Shown here one piece after another: positions 1 through 8,685 of a DNA stretch of 64,000 nt. Position 1 is the stretch's first letter; the number at the start of each line of letters is the position of its first letter. Position numbers and translations under genes: made by a program. The notes below the pieces were generated by a model. It was given only the letters and a program-made list of their open reading frames with translations. It searched no databases and was not told the DNA's origin. The stretch is from Flavobacterium sp. (GTDB taxonomy: Bacteria > Bacteroidota > Bacteroidia > Flavobacteriales > Flavobacteriaceae): positions 62,001-126,000 of the forward strand of contig JADBYA010000009.1 in assembly GCA_020403245.1 (NCBI GenBank), in the 5' to 3' direction.

Positions 1-612
1 AATTCACCCGATAAAACCGCTGAAAAAGTAAGCAAATTACAAACTGAGTATGAAGGAAAATTATTTTTGTCAGTCAGAAGTAATAAATCAGGACTTGGCA
101 CAGCTTATGTTCATGGTTTTAAATGGGCACTTACTCACCAATATGAATACATTTTTGAAATGGATGCCGATTTTTCACATAATCCAATAGACTTAGAAAG
201 ATTGCATGATGCCTGTCATATATATCGTGCCGATTTAGCCATTGGTTCTCGATATGTAACTGGAGTGAATGTCGTAAATTGGCCATTAAGTAGGGTTTTG
301 CTTTCTTATTTTGCGTCGGTATATGTCCGAATGATTACAGGAATGAAAATCATGGATGCTACAGCAGGATTTATTTGTTACCGCAGAGAAGTTTTAGAAA
401 AAATAAATTTAGATAAGATTAAATTTATTGGCTACGCCTTTCAAATAGAGATGAAGTACAGAGCTTTCGCTAAAAATTTTAACATTCAAGAAGTACCAGT
501 CATTTTTACCGATCGAACGAAAGGACAGTCTAAAATGAGTGGTTCTATCATAAAAGAAGCAATATTTGGAGTTATCTCCTTGAGATTAATGAAGTTTTTA
601 AACAGACTATAA
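1..612 (+). CDS. Polyprenol-phosphate mannosyltransferase-like family 2 glycosyltransferase (5' end missing)
   Basis: The reading frame is open from base 1 and begins with NSPDKTA, the usual continuation of the N-terminal VDDNSPDGT motif of DPM1-like enzymes, so the first residues lie outside the window. The donor-binding DxD-type motif is visible as EMDADFSHNP, and the C-terminal part has the family's EVPVIFTDRTKGQSKM block. Such enzymes transfer a sugar from a nucleotide sugar to a polyprenyl phosphate at the inner face of the membrane. No C-terminal membrane domain follows, as in soluble DPM1-type enzymes. The dihydroorotase gene starts 9 bp downstream, so the two are probably cotranscribed. 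The sugar is inferred from the family only. Confidence 0.85.
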   Translation, partial: NSPDKTAEKVSKLQTEYEGKLFLSVRSNKSGLGTAYVHGFKWALTHQYEYIFEMDADFSHNPIDLERLHDACHIYRADLAIGSRYVTGVNVVNWPLSRVLLSYFASVYVRMITGMKIMDATAGFICYRREVLEKINLDKIKFIGYAFQIEMKYRAFAKNFNIQEVPVIFTDRTKGQSKMSGSIIKEAIFGVISLRLMKFLNRL

Positions 613-621
613 CACTATATA

Positions 622-1962
622 ATGAATACCGTTTTAATAAAAAATGCCAAGATAGTAAACGAAGGAAAAATAATTGAGGGCGATGTATTGATTGAAAATG
701 AATATATAGTTGAAATCGCCCAAAGTATTAGCCCGAAATTGGCCAGTTCTAAAATCATTGATGCCGAAGGAAGTTTTTTAATTCCTGGAGCTATTGATGA
801 CCAAGTGCATTTTCGAGAACCAGGATTAACACATAAAGGCGATATTGCTTCCGAAAGTAGAGCAGCTATTGCTGGTGGTATTACTTCTTTCATTGAACAA
901 CCCAATACAGTTCCAAATGCTGTAACACAAGAAATTCTGGAAGAAAAATATAAAATAGCTGCCAAAAGTTCCTATGCCAACTATTCTTTTATGATGGGCG
1001 GAACCAATGATAACTTGGAAGAAATTTTAAAAACTAACCCAAAAAATGTTGCTGGTTTAAAACTATTTCTGGGGTCATCTACTGGAGATATGCTTGTAGA
1101 TAGCTCAGCAGCATTAGAAAAGATATTTTCTAACACCAAATTGCTAATTGCTGTTCATAGTGAAGACGAAGCTACGGTAAAAGCCAATTTAGAAAAATAC
1201 AAATTACAATATGGAGATGACATACCAGTTAAGTTTCATCCCGAAATTAGAAGTGTTGAAGCTTGTTACAAATCAACAGTAAAAATTATTGAATTAGCAA
1301 AGAGAACAGGTGCAAGATTACACGTTTTCCATATTTCCACAGCAAAAGAATTGGATTTGTTTACCAATAAAATCCCGTTGGAAGAAAAACAAATCACTGC
1401 CGAAGTTTGTATTCATCATCTTTGGTTTTCGGATGAAGATTATGCATCCAAAGGGAATCTTATCAAATGGAATCCCGCAGTTAAATCTGTTGATGACAGA
1501 AAAGCACTTTGGAAAGCTTTATTGGACGATAGAATAGATGTAATTGCTACTGACCATGCACCACATACATTGGAAGAGAAAAATCAAGTGTATACCAAAG
1601 CACCTTCTGGCGGACCATTAGTCCAACATGCTGTAGTTGCTATGTTTGAAGCTTACCATCAAGGCAAAATTTCTGTGGAGAAAATTGTAGAAAAAATGTG
1701 TCACAATCCTGCTAAAATCTTCAAAATTGAAAAGCGTGGTTTTATCAAAGAAGGATTTTATGCCGATTTAGTAATCGTAAATCCAGGATTGCCTTGGAAT
1801 GTGAAGAAAGAAAACATTTTAGCCAAATGTGGTTGGTCACCGTTTGAAGGATATACCTTTAAATCAAGAATCACACATACTTTTGTGAACGGAGAATTAG
1901 TATATCAAAATTTTAAAGTAAAAGATGTTCCTGTTGGGAAACGCCTACTTTTCAATAGATAA
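622..1962 (+). CDS. pyrC: Dihydroorotase (class I type)
   Basis: A 446-residue amidohydrolase. It catalyses cyclisation of carbamoyl aspartate to dihydroorotate in pyrimidine synthesis. Visible motifs are DDQVHFREPG near residue 60, AGLKLFLGSSTG with the lysine expected to be carboxylated, AVHSEDE, HVFHIST and ATDHAPHT, the last carrying metal ligands and the catalytic Asp. The first histidine of the usual HxH metal pair is a glutamine here (QVH rather than HVH), so either this lineage has an altered metal site or the protein is a less active homologue. The ATG at 622 follows the upstream stop closely, and the next gene starts 1 base after this stop, so the three form an operon. Confidence 0.88.
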   Translation: MNTVLIKNAKIVNEGKIIEGDVLIENEYIVEIAQSISPKLASSKIIDAEGSFLIPGAIDDQVHFREPGLTHKGDIASESRAAIAGGITSFIEQPNTVPNAVTQEILEEKYKIAAKSSYANYSFMMGGTNDNLEEILKTNPKNVAGLKLFLGSSTGDMLVDSSAALEKIFSNTKLLIAVHSEDEATVKANLEKYKLQYGDDIPVKFHPEIRSVEACYKSTVKIIELAKRTGARLHVFHISTAKELDLFTNKIPLEEKQITAEVCIHHLWFSDEDYASKGNLIKWNPAVKSVDDRKALWKALLDDRIDVIATDHAPHTLEEKNQVYTKAPSGGPLVQHAVVAMFEAYHQGKISVEKIVEKMCHNPAKIFKIEKRGFIKEGFYADLVIVNPGLPWNVKKENILAKCGWSPFEGYTFKSRITHTFVNGELVYQNFKVKDVPVGKRLLFNR

Positions 1963-1963
1963 A

Positions 1964-2380
1964 ATGAAAATAATGAGAAAAATATTGATTTTGTTTTGTT
2001 TGCTATTTTCGCTACTTAGTTGCGACAATAATACCATTAAGAAACCAAATAAACTGATTGAAAAGGATAAAATGATTTCTATTTTATATGAATTATCATT
2101 AATAGAAGCCATAAAGAGTCAAAATATAAATGGAGGTTTCAGCTCTAAATCGGCTAATGAATATATTTATAAAAAATACAAAATAGATAGTATTCAATTA
2201 GTTGAAAGCAATAAATATTATGCTTCGGATATTGTTGAATATAAAAAAATGTTTGACGAAGTAAAGTTGAAACTTAATGACGAGACTTTGAAGATAGAAG
2301 GGAAATTGAATAAAAACACAGCACCAGTTTCGACAGAATCACCTCACTTGCCAGTTTCAGACATGCCACAAGTACAATAA
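1964..2380 (+). CDS. DUF4296-like lipoprotein
   Basis: A 138-residue protein with a short basic N-terminus, a hydrophobic segment and a lipobox ending LLSC, so it is probably exported and lipidated. The body (KMISILYELSLIEA, then YKKYKIDSIQLVESNKYYA) matches the pattern of the Bacteroidota DUF4296 family, which has no known function. Starts at 1964 and 1973 are both possible; 1964 is chosen because it sits directly behind the dihydroorotase stop. An in-frame extension to 1925 would run back into that gene and is unlikely. It converges with the epimerase gene with no bases between the two stops. Confidence 0.75.
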   Translation: MKIMRKILILFCLLFSLLSCDNNTIKKPNKLIEKDKMISILYELSLIEAIKSQNINGGFSSKSANEYIYKKYKIDSIQLVESNKYYASDIVEYKKMFDEVKLKLNDETLKIEGKLNKNTAPVSTESPHLPVSDMPQVQ

Positions 2381-3391
2381 TTATTTTTTATCGAAAGTAA
2401 CAATAGTTTCAATAGCAGAAACGATGCTTTGAAATTCAAAATTCAATCCCGATACTTCGGGATTTTTTATTTTATCATTACTATACCAATCAATGCTGTG
2501 AATTGATTTTGCTGCATATTTTGACAAAGTTCTTTTCTTTCCAAAAAAAGTAGCAACAAACCAGTCAATTCTCCATAGAACGCCAGTTATACATGGTTTT
2601 GCATAAAATTTTGGAGGTTTCTTTCCAGTTTTTTCTGCTATAATTTTTATGATTTTTTCATAGGTAAAATGTTCCGCAACAAGGGTAAACCGTTCTCCCG
2701 AAATAGCGCATTGCATTAAAAGTAGCATTGTTTTCACAACGTCATTGACGCTAACATAGCCAGTTTGTCCTTTGGTATAAAAAGAAAGTCCTTTTTTGAC
2801 TTTTGAAAAGATAACACCACTTCCTGAATCAAAAATAGTGGAACCTAAAATTACACCCGGATTTACAATTACAACTTCAAGGCCTTCTTGAAATCCACGC
2901 CAAACTTCAAGTTCGGCTCCATATTTTGAAATAGCATAATCGCTATGATACACTTCGGGATTCCATTCTGAAGTTTCTGAAACAACTGTTTCATTTTGCG
3001 CTAAATCGCCAAGTGCAGCAATTGTACTCACATGACAAAGCTTTTTAACTTTATTGTCTATACAAAAGTTGACAATATTTGCAGTTCCTTCAATGTTAGT
3101 TTTCCGGAGTAATTTTTCGTCTTTTGGGTCAAACGAAATGAATCCTGCACAATGATAGACATAGTCAATGTTTTCAAAGACTATTTTTAGAGATGGAATG
3201 TCTAAAATATCAGCCTCAATCCAATCTATTTTTTGGAACAAGTCAATTTTTTGATTTTGTTGGAATAGCGATTTTGTTTTTTGAATAGTATCTAAATTCC
3301 TATAAATGGCGCGAATATTTTCACCATTTTCAACCAAATATAGCAGCAAATGTGCTCCAACTAAACCAGTTCCACCTGTAACTAATATCAT
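2381..3391 (-). CDS. NAD-dependent epimerase/dehydratase family protein
   Basis: A 336-residue extended short-chain dehydrogenase. The N-terminus has the Rossmann nucleotide loop TGGTGLVG, and the catalytic YxxxK is seen as YAISK near residue 152. The family modifies nucleotide sugars or reduces carbonyl groups; the substrate cannot be read from the sequence. Near the C-terminus the peptide NPEVSG is encoded by a perfect-arm palindrome (2446-2463) that also occurs between genes elsewhere in the window, so a few residues appear to be repeat-derived. The gene is divergent from tyrS. Confidence 0.85.
   Translation of the reverse strand: MILVTGGTGLVGAHLLLYLVENGENIRAIYRNLDTIQKTKSLFQQNQKIDLFQKIDWIEADILDIPSLKIVFENIDYVYHCAGFISFDPKDEKLLRKTNIEGTANIVNFCIDNKVKKLCHVSTIAALGDLAQNETVVSETSEWNPEVYHSDYAISKYGAELEVWRGFQEGLEVVIVNPGVILGSTIFDSGSGVIFSKVKKGLSFYTKGQTGYVSVNDVVKTMLLLMQCAISGERFTLVAEHFTYEKIIKIIAEKTGKKPPKFYAKPCITGVLWRIDWFVATFFGKKRTLSKYAAKSIHSIDWYSNDKIKNPEVSGLNFEFQSIVSAIETIVTFDKK
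2446..2463. repeat. Palindromic TCCCGA/TCGGGA repeat inside the epimerase gene
   Basis: The arms ATCCCGA and TCGGGAT are separated by 4 bases. The same family occurs at 6772, 49416, 49678, 49817 and 54091. Here it lies in frame and encodes NPEVSG on the minus strand. Confidence 0.8.
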
Positions 3392-3456
3392 TTTGTAAAG
3401 ATAATTAGATTGTTGGATTTTTAGAATATTAGATTTTCAAATCGTACAATTAAAAC

Positions 3457-3464
3457 TATCTTTG
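3457..3464 (+). promoter_or_regulatory. -7 promoter box for tyrS
   Basis: TATCTTTG matches the Bacteroidota TAnnTTTG -7 consensus and lies 75 bp before the tyrS start. No clear -33 box is seen. The leader of about 65 nt shows no T-box-like structure. Confidence 0.6.
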
Positions 3465-3538
3465 CCCAAATTGATTGTAAAATGACACGAGACAGTATGG
3501 AGACTGCATCGAACAACAACAAATAGAATTATAGTGAG

Positions 3539-4831
3539 ATGAAAAATTTAGTAGCAGAATTGCAATGGCGTGGATTGGTTCACGATATAATGCCTGGAAC
3601 CGAAGAGCAACTTTTGAAAGAAATGACTACGACGTATATTGGCTTTGACCCAACATCAGATTCGTTGCATATTGGAAGTTTGGTGCCTATAATTTTATTG
3701 GTTCATTTAGAGAAATTTGGACATAAACCTATTGCTTTGATTGGAGGTGCAACAGGAATGATTGGTGATCCTTCTGGAAAATCAGATGAGAGAAATTTAT
3801 TGGATGAAGCTACTTTAGAAAAAAATGTAGCTGGAATAAAAGCGGTTTTGTCCCGTTTTTTAGATTTTAATTCAACTGCTGCTAATGCTCCGATTTTAGT
3901 AAATAATTATGATTGGATGAAAGATTTCTCGTTTATCAATTTTGCTCGTGATGTCGGAAAACGCATTACCGTAAACTACATGATGGCAAAAGATTCGGTA
4001 AAGAAACGTTTGAGTGCCGAAGGAGAAGGAATGAGTTTTACGGAGTTCACCTATCAATTAATTCAGGGTTACGATTTTCATCATTTATACAAAACTCATC
4101 ATTGTTTATTACAAATGGGCGGTTCTGACCAATGGGGAAATATCACAACAGGAACAGAATTAGTCCGGAGGATGAACGGAGATGGAGCAAAAGCATATGC
4201 TATGACTTGTCCTTTAATTACCAAAGCTGATGGTTCTAAATTTGGAAAATCAGAAGGTGGAAATGTGTGGCTCACGGCTGATAAAACATCGGTCTATAAA
4301 TTTTACCAGTTTTGGTTAAATACTACTGATGTTGACGCAGAGAAATATATAAAAATATTTACTTTTTTGAATAAAGAGATTATCGATTCTTTGATAGCCG
4401 AACATGAAACAGCACCACATTTGCGTGTTTTGCAAAAAAGGGTAGCACAAGAAGTAACCACTTTTGTGCATGGAAACGAAGAGTTTGAAAAAGCGGTTTT
4501 TGCTTCGAATGCTTTTTTTAGTCCAACGATGGACGACTTGAAAAAATTGGACATTACAACTTTCCTTGAAGTTTTTGAAGGTGTACCTCAAGCAGAAGTT
4601 GAAATGGCTGACATAAAACATGGTATGGATATGATTGCCGCGCTTGCTGCAAAGACAGGTTTTTTGGCTTCCAATAGTGAGGCAAGACGCGAGTTGCAAC
4701 AAAATTCGATTTCACTCAATAAAGAAAAAGTGGCACTGGATTATAGCATTACTGCAAAAGATTTGATTCACAATCAGTTTTTGATGTTGCAAAAAGGGAA
4801 GAAGAATTATTATTTGATAAAAGTGGTTTAA
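3539..4831 (+). CDS. tyrS: Tyrosyl-tRNA synthetase
   Basis: A 430-residue class I aminoacyl-tRNA synthetase that charges tRNA-Tyr. The HIGH-like motif is [10 protein letters not shown] near residue 42, and the KMSKS-like loop is KFGKSEGG near residue 230. The tyrosine-pocket segments YQLIQGYDF and [12 protein letters not shown] are typical of bacterial TyrS. A C-terminal S4-like tail ([15 protein letters not shown]) is present, so the protein is full length. It is a single gene with its own promoter box upstream and convergent with the next gene. Confidence 0.97.
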   Translation: MKNLVAELQWRGLVHDIMPGTEEQLLKEMTTTYIGFDPTSDSLHIGSLVPIILLVHLEKFGHKPIALIGGATGMIGDPSGKSDERNLLDEATLEKNVAGIKAVLSRFLDFNSTAANAPILVNNYDWMKDFSFINFARDVGKRITVNYMMAKDSVKKRLSAEGEGMSFTEFTYQLIQGYDFHHLYKTHHCLLQMGGSDQWGNITTGTELVRRMNGDGAKAYAMTCPLITKADGSKFGKSEGGNVWLTADKTSVYKFYQFWLNTTDVDAEKYIKIFTFLNKEIIDSLIAEHETAPHLRVLQKRVAQEVTTFVHGNEEFEKAVFASNAFFSPTMDDLKKLDITTFLEVFEGVPQAEVEMADIKHGMDMIAALAAKTGFLASNSEARRELQQNSISLNKEKVALDYSITAKDLIHNQFLMLQKGKKNYYLIKVV

Positions 4832-4832
4832 C

Positions 4833-4915
4833 AACACAGATTTCTCAGATTTTCACAAATGAATTCGTTGCTGAAAAGGATTAAATAATCTGTGCTAATT
4901 TGTGAAATCTGTGTT
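4833..4915. repeat. Intergenic inverted repeat between tyrS and the convergent gene
   Basis: AACACAGATTTC at the left end and GAAATCTGTGTT at the right end are perfect inverted copies, with more imperfect pairing inside (CACAAAT against ATTTGTG). The right arm runs into TTTT, so it may act as a terminator for both convergent genes. Confidence 0.65.
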
Positions 4916-4916
4916 T

Positions 4917-5651
4917 TTATTCTTTAAAATCAACAACTGCTTTATTGGAAATAAATACACCACTAATAAAGTTTGGGTTATCGGTTATTTTTTTTAAATC
5001 CTCTACCGAAAGTTGGTCTTTGAATAATACCGTTTTTAAGTCAAGAATAAGTTCTATTTCGATTTTGTTTTTTTCATCAAGATAATATTCTAAATCACCA
5101 TTTTTTATATACCTGTTTTTGTTCCAAAGGGTTTTTATGGTACAATTTTTAATTTCATTCGGCTGTAGGATAACAATATTATTGAGGAGTTTTTGCCTAG
5201 AATACACCCATTGAAAATCCTCACTCAGTCCGCCATTTTCTTTGTATTTCTTATAATATTCCATAGCAATAGTGGTTTGTGAATCTTGAAATTCTTTTGC
5301 TAGTTTGAGTGCTTCTGGATTTTTTTTGTCTTCTATTTTGGCATATTCCAATTCGGCTTCAGTTTCATATTCAAAAAAGGGACCATCCATATCTTCAAAA
5401 ATTCCGTTTTGGTATATTTTATAAACTGGGTAAAGCGATAACGAACTTGCTGTATTGGCAATTAGAGCATTGGGCATAAGAAAAAAAGAAAGTTCAGAAT
5501 TAGTCTTGTTTTCAATATGATAGTTAATATGATATTCCGTATTATAGTTTTGACTATTTAAGGTAACTATAGAATCTATTTTGACCGCAAGTTTTGGATT
5601 TTGTCCCCATGCAGCAAATGAAATTAGTAGAAAAAATGAAATTGGCTTCAT
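4917..5651 (-). CDS. Secreted protein of unknown function
   Basis: A 244-residue protein starting MKPISFFLLISFAAWGQ, a clear signal peptide with the AxxQ-type cleavage region common in Bacteroidota. The mature part is mixed alpha/beta with many charged residues (LNNIVILQPNEIKN, NKIEIELILDLK). I do not recognise a family. It is transcribed in the same direction as the LuxE-like gene 40 bp upstream and may be cotranscribed with it. Confidence 0.65.
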   Translation of the reverse strand: MKPISFFLLISFAAWGQNPKLAVKIDSIVTLNSQNYNTEYHINYHIENKTNSELSFFLMPNALIANTASSLSLYPVYKIYQNGIFEDMDGPFFEYETEAELEYAKIEDKKNPEALKLAKEFQDSQTTIAMEYYKKYKENGGLSEDFQWVYSRQKLLNNIVILQPNEIKNCTIKTLWNKNRYIKNGDLEYYLDEKNKIEIELILDLKTVLFKDQLSVEDLKKITDNPNFISGVFISNKAVVDFKE

Positions 5652-5691
5652 TATGTTCTAAATTAAATAGAAAATATAAAAATAAGATTTA

Positions 5692-6750
5692 TTACATCAC
5701 CATCAGGTTACAACCCCGAATATCCGAATTATCAAATCGTCCCAATACTTCAAATGAACCTGCCTGCCTGCCTGCCAGTTGATTGGGCTGTTTTTTACCC
5801 AAATCTTGTGTGGCAATAAAAGAACACGAATTAATGTTGGCTAAGTCAATGACGTTTATACCACCCGTTTTGCCATTATCAACATAGGTCAAAGCATCTT
5901 CGGTATCGCGAATTAAAACTTGCATCCACGCCGGACATTCGAAAATGCCATTACCAAGTGAATACGCTTGCGACAACAACTCGGTCATTCCATACTCGGA
6001 ATGAATGCTAGAAACACCAAAACCTTTACACAATATTTCATGTAATTCTTCCCGGATAATTTCTTTGCGTTTGCCTTTCATACCGCCAGTTTCCATGATT
6101 ATGGTTGAGCCACCTAACCCCCGAAGTGGGAATGAGATAGATGACGCATATTCAATCAAGTCTAACAAAGCATAAGTTACTCCAATAAGTAAAATATTTT
6201 CACCAGTTTCTTTTAATTGTGACAATTTTGAAATTAATGCATCATAATTGTTCAGGTAAAAGCCACTATGCTCATTATTAGAAAGTTCGATTAAATCCTT
6301 AACCATATAAATCAACGACGAACCGCTGCGCTCTAAATAGGATGGAAGTAATGCTAAAACCACATAATCCTCAACATTTCCATAAAATGAAGAAAATGCA
6401 GTACGGTAACTTTGTTCATAAAGAGAAACATCGGTTACTAAATGTTTACTGGTAATTACACTATCATCCTTATTTCCCCCACTGGAGGTTAGGGGGCTTG
6501 TTGTGCCGCTGCTAGTGAAAGTTTCTTGAATAGGATAAGTTGTTGAAACTACATGGTGACTTTTAAAAAACTGAATTGGCAGAAACGGAATTTGTTCTAG
6601 TGATTTTACTTTTGGAACATCCGTATTTAAAAAATTACAAAACTCATTATAGACCCTATTGTTTTCATATTGAAAACGAAAGACTTTCAATGCCATTTTT
6701 TCAAATTGCTTTTGAGAGGAAATGGTAAATATGTCTTTAGGATTGATCAT
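5692..6750 (-). CDS. LuxE-like acyl-protein synthetase / acyltransferase
   Basis: A 352-residue protein of the adenylate-forming LuxE family (acyl activation and transfer). Visible blocks are IPFLPIQFFKSHHV, the Ser/Thr-rich phosphate loop TFTSSGTTS, and the C-terminal SIHSEYGMTELLSQAYS, which matches the family's YGMTE core. The start is set at 6750 (MINPKDIF). An in-frame ATG 51 bp upstream would add residues read from a palindrome at 6772-6787 and is rejected. Three further repeat-derived peptides lie inside: SPLTSSGGN, SFPLRGLGGS and LAGRQAGS. They probably form surface loops, and the protein is likely longer than its relatives because of them. The acyl substrate is unknown. Confidence 0.8.
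   Translation of the reverse strand: MINPKDIFTISSQKQFEKMALKVFRFQYENNRVYNEFCNFLNTDVPKVKSLEQIPFLPIQFFKSHHVVSTTYPIQETFTSSGTTSPLTSSGGNKDDSVITSKHLVTDVSLYEQSYRTAFSSFYGNVEDYVVLALLPSYLERSGSSLIYMVKDLIELSNNEHSGFYLNNYDALISKLSQLKETGENILLIGVTYALLDLIEYASSISFPLRGLGGSTIIMETGGMKGKRKEIIREELHEILCKGFGVSSIHSEYGMTELLSQAYSLGNGIFECPAWMQVLIRDTEDALTYVDNGKTGGINVIDLANINSCSFIATQDLGKKQPNQLAGRQAGSFEVLGRFDNSDIRGCNLMVM
5757..5777. repeat. CCTG tandem / GC-rich repeat inside the LuxE-like gene
   Basis: Four tandem CCTG-type units followed by CCAG. On the minus strand the repeat is in frame and encodes LAGRQAGS. A related CCTGCCTG stretch is in the intergenic repeat near 48226. Confidence 0.7.
6110..6130. repeat. CCCCCGAAGTGG-type repeat inside the LuxE-like gene
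   Basis: The outer CCAC and GTGG pair, with a C-rich centre. The repeat encodes PLRGLGGS in frame on the minus strand. It resembles the repeat at 6475-6497 in composition (CTAACC flanked by runs of C or G). Confidence 0.55.
6475..6497. repeat. CCCCC...GGGGG repeat inside the LuxE-like gene
   Basis: CCCCC and GGGGG flank a 13-base spacer. The repeat encodes SPLTSSGG in frame on the minus strand, directly after the conserved TFTSSGTT loop. Confidence 0.6.
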
Positions 6751-6771
6751 TAAGTTGAGATTCTGAAATAA

Positions 6772-6787
6772 TCCCGAAACTTCGGGA
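6772..6787. repeat. Palindromic TCCCGAA/TTCGGGA repeat
   Basis: TCCCGAAACTTCGGGA, a near-perfect 16-bp palindrome just upstream of the LuxE-like start. It is a member of the family also found at 2446, 49416 and 49678. Confidence 0.75.
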
Positions 6788-6817
6788 CAGAATGAATGCA
6801 AAAGTAATGAAAATAAA

Positions 6818-6847
6818 AAAGCCCTAACTTTCGTTAGAGCTTTTTGA
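6818..6847 (-). terminator. Rho-independent terminator of the T9SS protein gene
   Basis: On the minus strand AAGCTCTAAC, a GAAA loop and GTTAGGGCTT are followed by a T run. It lies 16 bp past the stop of the 6863-8581 gene. Confidence 0.75.
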
Positions 6848-6862
6848 TATAGGTGAAATCAA

Positions 6863-8581
6863 TTATTTAATAACCAACTTTCTTGAAGCTGTTTTTCCTT
6901 CTTCGGTAATATTCACTATATAAATTCCAGAATGTAATGCACTAACATTTACAGTACTATCGGAAGTAATCGTGTTTAAAACTTGTTTTCCTAAAACATC
7001 AAAAATAGTTATTGATTTTTCAGCATTTGCAGTAGTTTCGATGAATAAAGTTCCGTTTGAAACTGGGTTTGGATAAACTCTTAAACCAGTAATTTCATTT
7101 GATGCAGTTCCTAAAGTAAAGTTAGGTGTTGCATCTATTCTTAGTTCGTCCGCAATAATTGTTGGAGTTGTAGTTGCAGAGTCTTGTCTAAACATGAATC
7201 CACCTAAATTTGCAAAAGGTGCTGTTGGAGTAACGCTAACTGTTGGAGCTGCACTTCCACCTATTGTAGGGTTTATAAATAAAGATAAAGTATTTCCTGT
7301 GAAATCATAGCTTAAAACTATGTATTGAATATCGTTTGGATTAAATAAAGCAGTACTCCAATCAGTTGGAGCAGTGCCTGTTCCTAAACCATATTGATAT
7401 TGATTTCCGTTTTTTCTAATCCAAATTCTTGCGTTAGTTGATGCTCCAGCAGCATCAGTGAACAATGCAAAGTATGTGTTTGCTAGGTCAGTGGTAACGT
7501 TTGCTAAATCACTAGCAGTTACAATAAATGAGGCATAGATATATCCCGTATTAGTGCTTGTAAATAATGATCTAGATTCACCTCCTGTGCCAACAAATGT
7601 AATCGAGTTTCCTGAAGAAGTGATACCAGTATATGATAAATTACCTGCTGCAATAGTTATGTTGTCACCTGAATTTACTAGTGACCATTTTTGTTCAGCA
7701 TTCAAAGAACCACCAACCGTGTAAGGAAACGATTCTTGGTATGGTAAAGTATTCACAGGTTTACACTCTGGAGAAGCAACATTAGATTGGTATGAACATG
7801 GACCATTAACAATATTTACAGTTAAGTTTATTCCTTCTGTTACTCCAGTTATAACGATGTTACCAGCAGCAACTGTATTTGGGTTGTCTCCAGTGCCACT
7901 AACCGTTCCAGAAGAAGGTGTAATGATGTAACTACCAGAACCTCCACCAGTGTAAGGTATAGTTGCAGTATAAGTGTCTAGGCTTAAAGTAGAAGCATCA
8001 CATAAAGCTGTTCCAATTCCAAGTGCTAAAGTACAGGCAGGATTAAAATTAGTTAAACTAACATCATCAATTCTGATTTGAGCAGCTAAATTTGGTTGAG
8101 TAAAACGTAAACTTAAAGTTGCAGAAGATGGAATTAAACCTCCGCCAATTGTTACTAAGTTCCAACTTGTATTAGTGTTTGTTGTATAAGTTAATGGTGT
8201 CCAAGTAGTTCCATTGACACTAACTTCAACAATCAATCCAGCATTTGCAACGGAATTAGCCAAATAACCAAATTTCAATTGTAAGTTGGTAGAACTATAT
8301 GCTGATGTATTCAAACCGTCAATTTGAAAAGTTTCTGCTGTAGTAGTGTTAGATAAAAAAACATTAACACTTCCAGAAGCTCCAACATAACCTGTTGAAA
8401 CAGTAGTTGTTCTCATGTCACCTGTTCCAGAATATATAATAGGTGTGGTATTTTGAAATCCAGTGTAAGCTGTAATAAGAGGGTTTCCGCTTGCTGTGGT
8501 TCCCATGTTTTCAGAATAAAATGTTTGTCCAAAAGACACTGTAGAAAATACTAAAAGTAATAAAGAGTAAATTTTTTTCAT
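6863..8581 (-). CDS. Secreted protein with T9SS type A sorting domain
   Basis: A 572-residue protein with signal peptide MKKIYSLLLLVFSTVSFGQ. The C-terminal 75 residues form a T9SS type A sorting domain: YPNPVSNGTLFIET, then IFDVLGKQVL, then GIYIVNI and a final KLVIK. The middle is rich in Thr, Gly and Asn and looks like beta-sandwich domains: a segment with SLRFTQPNLAAQIRIDDVSL near residues 150-180 and a second lectin-like domain near residues 285-490. It is probably exported by T9SS and released or surface-bound. The ligand is unknown. The C-terminal domain closely resembles that of the neighbouring 8686-8997 gene. Confidence 0.85.
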   Translation of the reverse strand: MKKIYSLLLLVFSTVSFGQTFYSENMGTTASGNPLITAYTGFQNTTPIIYSGTGDMRTTTVSTGYVGASGSVNVFLSNTTTAETFQIDGLNTSAYSSTNLQLKFGYLANSVANAGLIVEVSVNGTTWTPLTYTTNTNTSWNLVTIGGGLIPSSATLSLRFTQPNLAAQIRIDDVSLTNFNPACTLALGIGTALCDASTLSLDTYTATIPYTGGGSGSYIITPSSGTVSGTGDNPNTVAAGNIVITGVTEGINLTVNIVNGPCSYQSNVASPECKPVNTLPYQESFPYTVGGSLNAEQKWSLVNSGDNITIAAGNLSYTGITSSGNSITFVGTGGESRSLFTSTNTGYIYASFIVTASDLANVTTDLANTYFALFTDAAGASTNARIWIRKNGNQYQYGLGTGTAPTDWSTALFNPNDIQYIVLSYDFTGNTLSLFINPTIGGSAAPTVSVTPTAPFANLGGFMFRQDSATTTPTIIADELRIDATPNFTLGTASNEITGLRVYPNPVSNGTLFIETTANAEKSITIFDVLGKQVLNTITSDSTVNVSALHSGIYIVNITEEGKTASRKLVIK

Positions 8582-8603
8582 TTTTTTAAATTTAATTAGT
8601 CCA

Positions 8604-8611
8604 CAAAGATA
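8604..8611 (-). promoter_or_regulatory. -7 promoter box for the T9SS protein gene
   Basis: On the minus strand TATCTTTG matches TAnnTTTG, 22 bp upstream of the start at 8581. Confidence 0.55.
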
Positions 8612-8685
8612 AGCACAAATTTCGGTTGCGAAAAAAAAGAATGTAAAAAAATGATTAAGTATGAATTAATTTTCAGAAAGTTTAA

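Noticed and set aside
3465..3538. T-box or riboswitch in the tyrS leader
   Set aside because: The leader is short and shows no T-box sequence or stable stem; no other known riboswitch pattern is recognised.
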